Source of the DNA: Plasmodiophora brassicae
Lineage: Eukaryota > Endomyxa: Phytomyxea > Phytomyxea > Plasmodiophorida
Direction: 5' to 3'
Length of the DNA: 64,000 nt
NCBI GenBank assembly: GCA_036867785.1
Contig: CP145417.1
Span: forward strand, 682,001 to 746,000
Below, piece after piece: positions 33,744 through 46,539 of this stretch; the stretch's first letter is position 1, and each line of letters starts with the position of its first letter. The notes beneath the pieces are model-generated. The model had not been told where the DNA came from. It saw only the letters and a program-made list of their open reading frames with translations, and ran no database searches. A program made the position numbers and the translations under genes.

Positions 33744-34308
33744 ATGAAGAAGCGCGGAAAGCGGTACGCCAGCACGTCGGCGCTGTACTTGCAGATCACG
33801 ATCGGCGTTCAGGTCAGTATTCGACGGATCCGCCACCCGTCATTGTCGTCTGAACGGCGTGTTTGCAGCTGGTGTATCTTGTGTTTCGGGTTATGTTCTT
33901 CTGGTCCACGTTCTCAGCGTGGTGGTCGTGGGCTCTGCTCGCAGCAAGCCAGGCGATCTGCTATCAGCTGATCCTGGCTGGAATTGCCAGCGGCAGGAAA
34001 TACTCGTACTACCAGGACATTCTGTTCATCAGCTGGTTCGTTCAAGTCACATTGTGTGTCACAGAGTACGCCTGGATCACTGCGTTGCTGGTCGGTATTC
34101 TTCCATTGTCGTCGTCCCTTATTACTCAGCATTGTCGCAGATTCCCGGGTACATATTGTTCAAAGCTGGATCCTACGTCTTCTCGTCGCTGAAGGCCACA
34201 GAGGGCCCTACAGAAGAGATCGAGCTATCGGAGAGAGAAAAGAAGAAGCTGGCCAAGCTCGAGCGGCACAACAAGCAACGGGAAGCCCGTTACGGCAAGC
34301 TTCAGTAA
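33744..34308 (+). CDS. TMEM208: TMEM208/SND2-like ER protein
   Basis: Three exons, 33744-33812, 33869-34090, 34141-34308; introns 56 and 50 nt; 152 aa (human TMEM208 is 173). TMEM208, called SND2 in yeast, sits in the ER membrane and helps deliver membrane proteins independently of SRP. The N-terminus is short and basic (MKKRGKRYASTSALYLQ). Three or four hydrophobic segments follow: LVYLVFRVMFF, WWSWALLAASQAICYQL, ILFISWFVQVTLCVTEYAW. The chain ends IPGYILFKAGSYV and a highly charged tail (SEREKKKLAKLERHNKQRE), as in the family. All phases agree. Confidence 0.8.
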
Positions 34309-34427
34309 TGAAACGGACTGAGGCGTTCATGGCAACAGTTTGTCTGGATTGGCTGTGCGATTGTATTATAGTCGAGAGACTTTGAAAGCTGTCAACAGGC
34401 TCAAATGGGCGGTGCGCGAGCTCGATC

Positions 34428-37332
34428 TCAGTCGACGCTCATCATCTCGTCCTGGGCTGGGGTCTGCTGTGCGGGACCGTCCTCCTTCGACTCGGTCGGG
34501 ACCATCTCAGTGTCAGCGGATTCTTCGCGTACGTTAGATTCGGGTGCGGCGCCTTCCGCTGCCTTAGCGGGCCCATCCGCTGCCTTAGCGGGTCCGTCCG
34601 CAGGCTTAGGCTTTTCGACAGGCTTCGGCGTCCTCATCACTGGTTCACAAACGGCAGACAGTTCCTTGCACTTCGCATCAATGGATGCCAGCGTCAGGAA
34701 TGGGTCATCGCACTTCGAGAGCCGTTCCTGCTTTGCCTGAGCGTCGGAAAGCCACTTCTGCACCTCCTGGCACTTGCGAGAGACAGTCTCCCTCTTGCTG
34801 GTGTCAATATGAGCGAACTTCGGGTCCTGGCTCTGAACAAATTCCTCATAGGTCGCCAGCAGGTTCGCCAGGTTTGCCAGGTGCGTGTCGCGGTGTTCGA
34901 ACTCGAATAATCGGCGCGTTGCAGCGTCACCAACGGCCTTCAGAGCGTTCAGCTTTTCCACGAAAACGCTCTTCTGGGCCTCTTCGCCCTCCTCCGAGTA
35001 CAGCCACTGCTCGGTGTCGTCGAGCGACGCCAAGAACGAAGCGCGAACATCGTCTGTGAAGAAGTCGTTCAGCTCCAGCGTTGCCTTGTCCCTCATCTCG
35101 TAGATGTACGACTCCAAATCATTCCTCTTCTCAGCGGTCTCGGCAACAACCTAATCCAGAGATCACTTGTTAGCTTGACAGCAGTACACAGCACCGCGGA
35201 GCGCCTACCCTGTCTTCGTTCTCCATTGCAACTTCCCGCTCATGCAATTCTTGAAGGGCGTCCTTCTTCAAACCACCGACAACTTCGGACACCACGGTGA
35301 CATCGGTTCTGATCACCTTCTTCTTCGCAGGCGGAGCAGCAGCAGCCGTTCCAGAAGCAGATGCACTCGACGCAGGAGCGTCTTCCATCGGTACATCGGC
35401 TGACGGCGTCGCGGGAGGTTTGCCTTCCTCCGTCTCCATCGCTTCGGGAGCCTGTTCCGCAGACTCGGACGCCGGTTCCTCGTCCATGGCCGCTGCCGCT
35501 GTCGTCTCAGAAGGTGCTGGGCCTGGCGCCTGATTCTGCTCTGGGGCTTCCTGAACGGCAGTGGCAGAATCCACGCTAAGCACACCGTTCAGATCCAGCT
35601 TCACGCGAACTTTGGTCTTGACGGCACGGTCAGGGTTGACCGGTTGCGGGATATCCTGAACAACGAACCTGTTGCACGGCGGTTAGCATTCGAGCGGCGT
35701 GCAACGCAGATGCCACGTACCGTCCGAGCAGCGGGTCGATTCCGCGAACAGGGGTCTCATACTTGGCTGTAATCTGGAACGGGTCGGACTTGAAGAAGCT
35801 GACCATCTTGACCTGGGGGATCGGGTTGAAACGCGGGAAGAGCTTGTTGACGTTGGACGCATCAACAGGGCCTGTGGATACCGGGCCGAAAACGAAGTCG
35901 ACGCCATAGGGGATGACATCTTGGACGTCGAATTCGCGTACTTTGAAGCTGGGTGACAGCATCGCACACTGAAGAGCAGCACCACGGGCGACAGCTTCGT
36001 CTCCATCGCAGGTCGTCGAGCACGGCTTTCCGAACCAGTTGTCCAGGGCGCTGCGGACGGCTGGGATACGAACGGTGCCTCCAACCAATTCCACGGAATG
36101 CAGATCGGACACTTTCGTGCCCAGATCGTGCAAAAGCGTCTTGATGGGCACGAGGATGCGCTCAAGGAGCCCGCTGGCCAACGTTTCGAATTCGGTTCGA
36201 GTCACCATTCCCTTAACGTCGACGTCGTTCATGATGCATTCAACGTTCCACGGGGCCTCATAGTTCGCCGAAAGCCTACATGCCGCAGTCAGCAACCGAA
36301 GTGTCAGGCACAGAGCTGGCGCTGCCTCACGTCTTCTTTGTACGCTCCGCCGTATGGGCGAGTCGCAGGAGAGCCTTGGTACTCTTGGTGACATCGAGCC
36401 GATTCTTCTCCGCGATGTCGCCGATGAACCTTTGGAGCAGGACGTTGTCGAAGTCACGCCCGCCGAGGTTCTGGTCAGAATTGTGCCCGAGCACCTTGAG
36501 TTTCCCTGCGTTTGCGTGAATGAGCGGGCGCAAGTCGGCACTCCTAATTACGCCCCACCTTGTATGAACGACACCAGGGACACATTGGTCGCACAGTGGC
36601 CAATGTCGACAAAGAGGACCTTGATCGGTGCTGCATCTGGCAGCACACGAAGGATCCCGTACGTTAGCGCCACGGCCGTTGTCTCATGCATCAGACGGAG
36701 AACGTTCAGGTTCGCGACGTGAGCGGCATCCAGGATCGCACGCCGCTGGACATCCGTGTAATACGGCGGGATCGTGATGACACCTGAGATGTTCACCGGT
36801 TAGCGAACAACAAGTCGGCCTCATATTTCCACAATGTCGTTCCGTACAGTCATGAACCGTCTGCGGCGTCAGCGCCTTCTCCGCAATTCGTTTCAGGCAG
36901 CCGAACAGTGCTGCTACGATCTGCTCCGACGTGAACGTGTTCTGCTGGTCCATGTAGTTGACCTCGACTCCGATATTGCCGTTGGGCAGCTCTACCGTTT
37001 TGAAGAAGAACCTGTCAGGGTCGCGATCAATCTTCCCGCGCCCCATTCACCTGCTGCCATGTGGGCGCTACATACAGTTTCCTATCGTTTTGAAAATCTG
37101 GATGATCGAATCGTTTCCCAATGATTCGCTTGAGGTTGTCGACCGTGTTCGACGCGTTCGACACAAGGCGGATGGCGGCAGCTTCGCCGAGCTGGCGGAC
37201 GCGCCCATCGAACGCAACGAGGGTCGGCGTTTTCCGATTGGAGACCTCGTTGGTGACCACCTCGACGACGCCCTTGCGGGCGACCGAGATGATGCAGTTC
37301 TGGTTGCCGAAATCGATGCCGACGACCGACAT
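34428..37332 (-). CDS. Hsp110-type chaperone (HSPA4/SSE family)
   Basis: Seven exons: 37332-37072, 37031-36848, 36783-36559, 36505-36331, 36275-35721, 35668-35209, 35150-34428; introns 40-64 nt; 860 aa. Hsp110s are Hsp70 relatives that act as nucleotide-exchange factors and disaggregation partners. The ATPase domain opens VVGIDFGNQNCIISVARKG and includes VISVP-like VITIPPYYTDVQRRAILDAA, the NLNVLRLMHETTAVALTYG motif, GRDFDNVLLQRF, LSANYEAPWNVECIMND and VELVGGTVRIPAVRSAL. An acidic, Ala/Pro/Ser-rich insert of about 80 aa in the substrate domain (exon 6) is typical of Hsp110. The C-terminal helical part (YIYEMRDKATLELNDFF) is followed by a tandem ADGPAKA repeat. It lacks the EEVD of cytosolic Hsp70, ending EMMSVD. 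Confidence 0.92.
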
Positions 37333-37949
37333 GTCTGCGTGATGCGGTCAGGGAACTTGAAGATTGCCAAGCGCACGGAGTCCGTGGGGATCGGTTCTCA
37401 AGATTGTACAACCGCGCCGAGCAGACGCCCCGCAATTCCGCGCGCCTGTGGAACATTCCGATCCCCGCCGGGAATGTTCTTAGATTCCAGGGTTGGGGTT
37501 CGCCTATTGTGTGTGACACGCACCTGGTCTGGCGCCGGCTGGGCGACCCCCTCTGTGGTGCCACGTCATCACGCCCTGATCTGGTTGTGTTCGTGCTGCG
37601 AAAATGAGGTCGCCTGGCAACCACCCGCCTACCAACAGTAGGTTACGTAACTATACATAGGTACGCTGTAGACTGGGTGGCACAAATAGCTTCAAGGATC
37701 TTTGCTACCTATTCGTTGCTAAAGCATATTATACTCAACACAACCGAATCTGAACGGGCACTGGAGCAACCGGAACCAGTGTCTGGGCGCCAGGCAGGGC
37801 ACAGGTTCACGTACACGTCGATCATGCGTGTACTGTAAGGCGCGCTCCTTCAGAAGAAATGACACGTTTGGTGGCAATGGATGCCCATTCCTTGTTGTAT
37901 TCGGTTTTGGATGACGAGGCCTACTGTTGTTGTAACGCGCGCGCGCGGG
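37333..37949. other. Intergenic region upstream of Hsp110
   Basis: 617 bp with a relatively AT-rich part at about 37630-37745. It should hold the Hsp110 promoter; I saw no perfect run of inverted GAA/TTC heat-shock units. No gene supported. Confidence 0.45.
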
Positions 37950-38372
37950 TTAAGACGACGATGCGGACGACGACTCTAGGAAGCCGGTGCTTTGGACAAT
38001 GTCGGGTAACGGTTGGCCCGTCGCGTTCGGCGCCCGGGGTTCGCCTAGAATCGACGCCGTACCGTTCTGGACAGGGGCGTTCGTCTTCGACACTGGATGC
38101 AACGTCGGTGGTTCAACGGGTCTGCCATCGCCCTCCGGGTTGACCAGGTCCGGAAACTCCCATTCGCACACGAACCCGATCACGATGACAACGATGATCA
38201 GGTTGAACAGGCAATAGAATATGCCAGCGTTGGCCATGGCCACGAAGATAGTAATGATGACCGTCCACCATCCCCAGCCGACTTGCACCATGCTGGTGGG
38301 CTCACCGGGACGCTCCCCCAGTTGACTCATGGTACCATCGGTGTCATCGTCTGGATCGATCAATCCGTGCAT
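37950..38372 (-). CDS. Small membrane protein, unknown
   Basis: Frame of 140 aa from ATG at 38372; a second in-frame ATG at 38330 (MSQLGERPGEP) is an alternative start. The core is strongly hydrophobic and should span the membrane twice, or once with a long helix: WWTVIITIFVAMANAGIFYC and LFNLIIVVIVIGFVCEWEF. The N-terminus is acidic, the C-terminus proline- and serine-rich. No family recognised. Its start codon is only 32 bp from that of the divergent ARM-repeat gene, so the two would have to share a promoter region within coding or leader sequence. Confidence 0.6.
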   Translation of the reverse strand: MHGLIDPDDDTDGTMSQLGERPGEPTSMVQVGWGWWTVIITIFVAMANAGIFYCLFNLIIVVIVIGFVCEWEFPDLVNPEGDGRPVEPPTLHPVSKTNAPVQNGTASILGEPRAPNATGQPLPDIVQSTGFLESSSASSS

Positions 38373-38404
38373 TTATGTATGCGCTCTAATAGGTAGGCCG
38401 CCCG

Positions 38405-41400
38405 ATGTCGAGCGGCAGCGAGCGCAAGCCGAGCAAGTCGGCCGAGTCGTCGTCGCGACCCACCGACCCGAAGAAATCGGTGTCGGGCAAGGCGCCAGCG
38501 GAGGTGGCTGCGGCCCCCGTCCCCAGGCCCAAGGGCACCTTCTGGGACTCCAATGTCCTCCTCGTGGGCGACCCGCTGTCGCATCTGGGCACGCTGGCCG
38601 GCGTCGCCCAGCTGCCCATCTCGCAGCTGCTGATCCCGCTCCAGAAGCGCTCGACGATCTACGCCCGGCGCCAATGCGCCTATAGCTTCGCGACGTACGC
38701 GTCGCCGGTGTCGCCCATCGAGAACGCCTGGGAGCAGATCATCATGATGGACGACCACGCCGGGTTCCGGGCCATCGTCGCCCTTGTTCGCGATCGGGAC
38801 CCCGTCTGTCAGCGCTTCGGCGCGTTGGCCATGCAATTACTGGCGATGCGCCCCGAGGCGCTGCCGCATCTCGCCAAGGTCAACGCCCTCGAGTACGTCC
38901 TGCCGCGGGCGCTGATCCTCGACGGCGGCAGGAAGGACTGGGACGCCGACGCCCAGCGGTACTGCATCATCGCCAGCGAGAACATGAGCCTCGACGTCGA
39001 CCGGCACCGGTTCGTCATGGGGTTCCTGAACGAGATCGTCCACATGATCGAGCGCCCGCCGCACCCGTCGTACCGCGCGTCGGCGATCGGCATCTGCAGG
39101 AACCTGGCGCTGTCGCCCCGGTTCCGGCCGAACCTGCTCCCCGCGGTTCGCGCCTGCGTCGCCATCCTCAAGACGCAGACGCAGACGATCGAGTGCCGGA
39201 CGAAGGCGGCCGACTTCTTGGCCCTGGTCAGCGACAGCGACGTCGCCAAGGCGTACCTGCTGTCGCGGCGCATCTTCACGATCGTCGTGAACGTCGTCGA
39301 GGCGTGCACGGGCGACCCGGAGGAGTCGCGCATGCTGGGCAACATCGCCCTGATGCTGCAGAACTTCGCCCTGGTCGTCGAGGCGCATCGCGGCATGCTG
39401 GACGACGACACGCTGCTGACGATCATGGTCCTGGGCAGCATGACGCACGTCGCCGACTGCCTGATCGGGATCACGCGCGTCCTGCAGATCCTGTCGTCGT
39501 ACCCGGCGCGCATCACGCTCCTCGTCAACCTCAAGGGCATCGAGATCGTCCTGCAGGCGTTCTTCCTCTGCGACCACATCGAGTGCCGCCTGGCCGCCCT
39601 GGGCTTCGTCGCCAACCTGGTCCACTACCCGCGCTACCACGACCGCCTCGTCCTGAACCGGGCGCCGGAAGCCATCGCCATCGGCCTGCAGAACAGCCAC
39701 CACGACTGCCTGGCACCGTCGATCAAAGCGGCCGCGTACATCACCCGCGAAGTCAGGCACCAGGCGGCGTTCTCGCCCGGCGCCATCATCCCGATCGTGT
39801 TCCGCGTCCTGGTCGACACGAAGCGCGCGTCGCTGGAGACGCGCGATCACGCCCTGGTGACGCTGGCGAACCTGGCCGCCGACCCGGGCAACCACCCAGT
39901 CCTGCTCGGCCAGTTCCGCAAGCACGAGGCGGCGATCCTGACGTTGACGACGACGGCCACGCTGGACGACACGCTCGTGTACCTCGGGAAGTTCCTGTGC
40001 AACCTGCTGACGACGGAGGACAGGGAGATCCGCGCCTTCATCGGGCGCCCCGCCGTCCTGTCGCAGATCGCGAAGCTGTTCGCCACCGTCAACGTCAACG
40101 TTGTCAAGTGCGGCCTGGCCGTCCTGGCCGGCCTGCTGCGCGACGACGACGACGTTCGTGTCGCCGTCACCAGGGCCTGCTACGGCGGCCTGCGGTTCGT
40201 CGCCCGCCTCTGGTGCAGCGAGACGTACCACTACATGGTGGCGATGATCCTGTCGAACCTCACCCGCAGCAGGGCTGTCGTCGAGACGTATCCCTGGCAG
40301 GACTGTGAGTGATCGCCCGGACGCCACCCCCGCCCGAGCTGAACGTCACGTCAGGGTTGGACCTCGCTGAGCACCTCCTGGCGGAGCCATGGGCGAAGGT
40401 GTCCAGGAAGGGCATGGAGTTCCTGCTGAACATCGCCGACCTGAACGCGGTCCAGGAGGCGGCGCTGAAGACGACGCTCATCAACCGCATGTTCACCAGC
40501 GTCGTCAAGCAGGACCACTCGTTCCCGCTGGCGCTGCACGTGCTGGCCAAGTTCTCGGCGGGCATCCTGCCACTGCGCCTGAAGGTCGCCGAGCGCAACT
40601 GCATCGGCGTGTTCGCGCGCCTGCTCCTGTCCCGGTGCAAGCACTGGCGCAAGTACGCGCTGCTGTGCATCGGGAACTTCACGTCGATGGAGGAGACGCC
40701 GCTGCCGCTGACGCGCGTCAACCTCATCAAGCATATGGTCGACCTGGCCGACGACAAGGACGCCGACCTGGAGGAGACCCGGTTCTGCACGTACGCCCTG
40801 GCGAACATGTCGTACCACGAGTGCAACCGGCAGGACCTGCTGAACTCGGCGTCGTTCCTGTTCCGCAAGCTGGCCGTCGTCATCGAGTCGGGCGACCTGA
40901 TGATCCTGCGCGGCCTGGCACAGTTCCTGCTGAACATGTGCTTCCACCTGCGCCACACGCACATGTTCGGGTCGAACCTGGTCGTCCAGACGATCCTGCG
41001 CATCGCCCGGTTCCTGGACACGACCACGAAGGTGTTCGCGATCCAGGCCCTGCACTGCCTGGCCGAGGTGCCGCGCAACGGCCGCGCCTTCATCGAGGGC
41101 GGCGTCGTCCAGTTCCTCAAGGACGAGGGCCTCGACTACAAGCGACGGGACGCGTCCGCCACGCGCCAGCTCTGCCAGTTCATGTCGTACGCCTGCCTGA
41201 TCGACGACGTCGCGTCGGCCTGCTCCCAGCAGGACCTCGTCCCGACGCTGCTGTACCTGACCACCCACCCGGAGGAATCCGTTCAGCTCGACGTCCTCAA
41301 GGTGATGGTGTCGATGGCGAAGAACCCGGCGGCGCAGGCGGGCCTCGTGTCGCATGCCATGGTCGACCTGGTGACCCTGCTCGAGTGCGACCACCCCGAC

Positions 41401-44400
41401 AAGCGGTTGATGGCGGCGCTGGCCATCGGCCACGTCATCTGCCGGCTGGACGCGCAGCGCCTGATCGCCCAGGCGTGTCGCGATTCGATCTACAAGGACC
41501 TGCTCTGCAGCCCGTTCCCGGAAGTGTCGCTCGTGGCCGTCTGGATCATGGCGCACCTGATCCATGAGCGCGACGACCACAACGACGGCGCCGCGGGCAA
41601 CGATTTCGCGTTCGACGACCCCGAGCTGGTCGCGTCGCGCGCCGCCAGCGTCCTGACGAACGAGGAGCGGGAGCGCAATCGTGTCCTGGCCGTCAACGTC
41701 ATGGGCCAGCTGGCCGACCTGGCGCTGAACTCGGAGGCGACGCCGGCGCTGGCCAAGTACGCGACGCTGGCCGTCGTGCGGTTCAGTTCGGCGCCGCACC
41801 TGCACAACGTCCTGAAGGCGTCCTGCGCCAAGGTCGTCGAGCAGATGTTCGAGATTGCGTCGTCGGAGGACGCGGAGATGCGCCCAGTCATGGTGACGAT
41901 GCTGGCCAACCTCAGCACGAACAGGGAGAACCATGCGTTCCTGGAGAAGCACGTCGACGTGTCGCGCCTGGACCTGATGGTGGGCGGCGACGACCTGGAA
42001 ACGCAGACGGTGGCGATCTCGGCCGTGTCGGGCCTGGCGATGACGCCCGGGAACGCGCAGCAGATGGTGGACGGAGCGCGGATCCTGCCCATCATGTCGA
42101 CGATGTGCAAGAGCGACGACAAGATGCAGTTGCAGTCGATCGCGGCCGTGTTCGTTAACCTGAGCGAGCACCCCGGGTGCCGGGTCGGCATGCTGGACCA
42201 GCAGGTCATCCAGGGCATCATCTCGCTGCTGCAGTCGAACGAAACCAAAACGCAGTACAACGCGTGCCGCGCGTTGTCCAACCTGCTGAACGTCCCTGAC
42301 GCGATCATCCAGCTCCGCGACATGGACCACACGCTCGTCAGCAACACGCTCTGGGGCGTCGTCCCGTCCAAGTCCCCGTCCGTGGTCGGTGTCGCGCTCC
42401 GCGTGCTCTGTTTCCTCGGCGGGCGCGACGACTTTTACTTCCTGATGAACAACGACGACGGCATCGCCTGCCTGGTTGGCGTCGCGCGGAACACGGCCAG
42501 GCGCGATCACGACCGCGACGACTGCGAGTACCACTCCGCCGTCGTGCTTCGCGCCTGCTGCGAAATGCCGCGCCTGCTGCCCATGCTGGTTCGCAAGGGC
42601 ATCGTCGACACCTTGCTCGGCTTCTGCCGCGCCGCACCGCGGACCAGCCCCGTCCACCTGCTCGGGGTCACCGGCCTCGAAGATGTCGCCCGCTTCCCTG
42701 ACGGTACGATTCGTCTGTCTGTCCGTGGGGAACGAGGGGGCGGCTGAAAAGGTTTGGCCCAAAGCTCGGCCCGCATCACGGCCCGCACTTTCGCGCAGCT
42801 ACCGTCGCACGTCTCACATTCCGATTGTGCGTGACTGCGCCCTGCGTCGGGCTTTGGGCCGGCTTTTTGTTGCAGTCCCCCACCCGATTCCCCCATCGTC
42901 GTTGCGACGCTAACGATTGCGTTCCACAGGGAAGAAGAGCTGCCTGGAAGCGGGGGATTACTTTCGGGATACGCTGATCGCCCTGATCGACGAGGGCAAC
43001 GTGGCGCTGCTGCGACATGTCCTGGCGATCGTGCTGCGCATGTCGGACACGCCGGAATGGAACGTCGCGTTCGGCGTGGACGGATGGTCCCGCGTCCTGG
43101 CGTGCTTCGTGCACGACGACGATAGCATCGTGCGCCTGGCCGTCCGCGTGATCGCTTCGTACTCACGGCACGTGTCCTGTTTCGAGTTCCTGACGCACCC
43201 GGACAGTGTCGCCGTGATCCGGTCGCTGCTGGTCGGACGCGTTCCCGCCCTGGATCGCACGTCGCTCAGCCTGGTCGGCACGATCGCCAACTTGTCGCGG
43301 CACAGTGCGACGAACGCTTCCGTCCACATCGACCTGCGACGGCTCGGCCTTGCCGACATCATGGAACACGTACTCTGGGACCTGGACCTGGACGCGTCCG
43401 ACGCGCTGCGTTGCGCGATGATGGCCGAGGCGCTGATCGCGTTAACGCACTTGGAGGAGGACGGCTCTAGGGCGATCCTGTTTTCGCATCCCGACGCCCT
43501 GGACCGCCTCACCCAGCTTGCAACGACCAGTTCTGACATTCGTCTGCTCCTCTGCAAGGCGCTGGACGTGCTGAGTCAGTCACAAGGGAATTTCCCATTC
43601 TTAACACCCGATACGTCATCGGCAGCGGCGTCGCTGGCGCCGCTGTTCGGGATGGCCGACGTCACCGACCTGCCGTTCCAGTGGTCCTGCCTGAAGACGA
43701 TCCACAACATCGTCAGCGCCGGGCTAGACGCTGACCTAATGCGTTCGTCGTCGCTTAGCGACGCCCAAATCGGCCAGCTGATTGGCATCGTGCGATGGCA
43801 ATGCCCCGAGTCCCGTTCGGCGCGCACGTTACGCGACGCGATCCAGTGCAGGCACGGCGCCATGGCCATCATCCGACAGTTGTCCTGCTCCATGTCGCTC
43901 GTCGAGGCCCCGGTCGCCATGTTTCGGATGCTGCTGGACGTGGTCGCCGACGACGACCCGTACGCGTTCTTCCCGATCCTGGCCAGAGGGCACCCGGCGC
44001 CGGCTGACGTGTGGCCCGTCGATCCCGACTGGTCGCACTGGGTCAACCTGGTCGCCCACGGCGTCAACACCGACAGTCTGAAGAACCCATGGAACGACGT
44101 GCCCGCGCCTGTCGACCCGCCCGACCTGCCCGAACAATGCCGATTGCATTTCGACCCGCAGCTGCGCCTCGACGCGATCAACGCCCTGGCGAACCTGTCG
44201 CTGTCGTCCAGGACGCATCGAACGCTGCTGGACGCCGGCGCCATCGTCATCCTGCAATCGTTCATCCACGCCACCAGTCACCTGCCGAACTGCCAGCGAC
44301 TGGTAACAGGGGTCCTTCATCAGGTGGGCGTCTCGCGGGAAGGGCGCCGTTGGGCCACGTCCTCTGCGAGACGCCCTCGTTGTGCAGGTTAAGCTCATTT

Positions 44401-46376
44401 GCGAACGTCGTAGGGGACGCAGTGCCTCGCGAACGTGGTCCAGTCGATGACGGACGAGATGATCGAGGCGCACGAGTTCGACTTCGCCGGCCTGGGTGAC
44501 GCGCTGACGCTTCTGCAGAGCCAGGAGCGCCGGTGCAAGAAGGGGACGCCGGCGTTCGTCCTGCGCCGGGACACGACCCGCACGCTGCTGCTGGCCATGG
44601 CGCGCCTGTCGTCGCATCGCACGTTCCGCCTCGACGAACGCGACCGGGAGTTCGTGTCCGCCGGCGCCCTGATCCCTTTGCTGAAGAACGAGGACCAGGC
44701 GACCGTTCATTTCGCGTTCCTGACCCTGGTCAACGCGATCGTCAAGTCGAGCGCGTTGCACGTCGACATGCACAGGGAGCGGTACGTCGAACACCTGATG
44801 CGGTTCCTTCGCGACCGCGACCCGGTCGTCCAGTGGCTGTCGCTGTTCGCCATCGCCGAGCTGTTCGACCAGTCGTCGATCGGCGCCGACCAGATCATCG
44901 AGCACTCGCTGCTGACCGTCGTCATCTCGTTGGCGTTCAGCGACCACCTCCAGACGCGGCGCTGTGTGGCCCGCATCCTCCGGGGCCTGATCGCCCAGTG
45001 TGGCACCGCCGCCATCCGGCACCTGATCTCGAGCATGCTGGGGCCGATCGGGCACCTGTCCGCCTGCGAGGACCTGGAGACGGCGCTGAACGGGGCCCGG
45101 GCGCTCGCGCTGCTCCTGCAGCGGAACGAGACGCTGAACACGATGATGGTCGGCGACGAGGACGGGTTCGGCAAGATCCTGGCCATGCTGGACCACCCGT
45201 GCCCGGAGCTGAGGCACGAGGCGGTCCAGTGCACGGCGATGGTGGCCGAGGCGGTCCGGTTCGCGCCGGTCGTCATGGAGCGGGGCGCCGTCGCCAAGAT
45301 CTGCGCCCTGGTGGACACGCTGGCCGACAACGTCAACTACGAGGGCGCCGCCCTCCTGTTCAGGAACCTGTGCGACCTGCCCAAGTTGACGCGGGAACTG
45401 TCCCGCATGGGCGCCATCGAATCGCTCCTGCGCTGTTCGGCGCCATCGCGACCCGCCTGCCAGCGGCTCGTCCTGCAGGCGATCAACAACTTCCTGACGC
45501 ACGCGGAGCGGTATCTGCTCGACGGCAAGTGGCCGGCGATCGTCGCCCGCATCGTCCAGCCGCTCCTGCAGGGGGCGGCAACGGCCGACGACATCGTCGA
45601 GCAGACGCTGAAGACGCTGGTGCGCCTGTGCAACACCAAGGACGACTGTGTGGCGTACACGGCGAGCGCCGGGGCGGTCCCGTTCCTGATCGACGTCGAG
45701 CACAGGTACCATGCGGCGCCCGGGACCGTCAGCGATGCGGCCGGGAGATCCGCCCGACGCCTGCTCCTGTTCATGGCCGAACAGGGTGGGAGCGCTTCCG
45801 CCGACGTTGCCCACGGGATGACCTTCCCGTTGCAGAACCGTCGCAGGTCGAGTTCTGCCGAGGCGGCGGCCTCAGCCTGATCCTGCGCCTGCTGTCGAGC
45901 GACGTGGCGCTGATGCGCAAGAAGGCGTCGAACGCGTGCGCCAGCCTCAGCCTGAACGGTGCGTTCGCAGGCGGTGGATACGCGCGCGCGCGCGCGCCAG
46001 GGGCACCCGCTGACGACAGGTCTGCCGCGCAGGGGCCGTCCAGGACGCGCTGATCGACGCCGGGTGCTTCCACCAGCTGACCGCCGTGCGCACCGACCCG
46101 TGCTTCCCGGTGCGTCGCAAAGGCATGGAGGCCTTCCTGAACATGCTGCAGCACGGTTGGCGAACGAGATGGGCGCGCCCGCGACGTTGATGCTGAGTGC
46201 GGGCGCGCGCGCGTCTGTGCACAGGTGCGGTGCTGGAGCGCGCCGTCGACGACGACGAGATCGTGCACAGCGTGTTCCTCATGTCGAAAGGCGGCATCTC
46301 GAAGGAGTCCAAGGACCGCGCCGCCGTCGTCTACGCGCAGCTGTTGCAGATGCGTTCGTGTTGCCCACGACCATGA
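38405..46376 (+). CDS. Giant armadillo-repeat protein (about 2,467 aa)
   Basis: Seven exons: 38405-40304, 40355-42703, 42930-44323, 44423-45785, 45836-45958, 46033-46155, 46225-46376; phases agree throughout. After a basic, serine-rich N-terminus (SSGSERKPSKSAESSSRPTD) almost the whole chain is armadillo/HEAT-like helix pairs with the usual LxNLxxxxxN pattern: LVTLANLAADPGNHPVLLGQ, LGFVANLVHYPRYHDRLVL, MVTMLANLSTNRENHAFL, CRALSNLLNVPDAIIQL, LINALANLS-like INALANLSLSSRTHRTLLDA, LLFRNLCDLPKLTREL. Several dozen repeats are likely. I know no family with this length made only of ARM repeats; Vac8, ARMC3/4 and SPAG6 are much shorter. Intron 2 is unusually long (226 nt). The convergent neighbour is the centrosomal LRRCC1. 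A scaffolding role is inference. Confidence 0.8.
45981..45997. repeat. (CG)n alternating tract inside an intron
   Basis: Seventeen bases of uninterrupted CG alternation within the 74-nt intron 45959-46032 of the ARM-repeat gene. Alternating purine-pyrimidine DNA of this kind can adopt the Z form. Confidence 0.7.
46203..46213. repeat. Short (GC)n tract inside an intron
   Basis: Eleven bases of GC alternation near the 3' end of the 69-nt intron 46156-46224 of the ARM-repeat gene. Confidence 0.6.
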
Positions 46377-46510
46377 GCGCACCACCATCCGGGTCTCTGA
46401 CGAGGGGACGTGCCCGCACAGGGGACCGGGCGCGCCAGCATCGCAAGTCAGCGCCCAAGCGATTGCCGACGGAGCCGACGGGCGAATCAGTACACTAGCA
46501 GAGAGCGTCG

Positions 46511-46539
46511 ATGTGTGTGTGTGCGCGCGCGCGCGTGTC
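46511..46539. repeat. (TG)n(CG)n compound tract at a gene end
   Basis: About 29 bases of strict purine-pyrimidine alternation (ATGTGTGTGTGTGCGCGC onward) between the convergent stops of the ARM gene (46376) and LRRCC1 (46538); it overlaps the LRRCC1 stop codon. Confidence 0.7.

Noticed and set aside
38837-40327. Long minus-strand frames opposite the ARM gene (also 40351-42762 and 43829-45814)
   Set aside because: All are antisense shadows caused by high third-position GC; translations are Arg/Asp/Gln/Val-rich without any recognisable pattern, while the plus strand reads clear ARM repeats.
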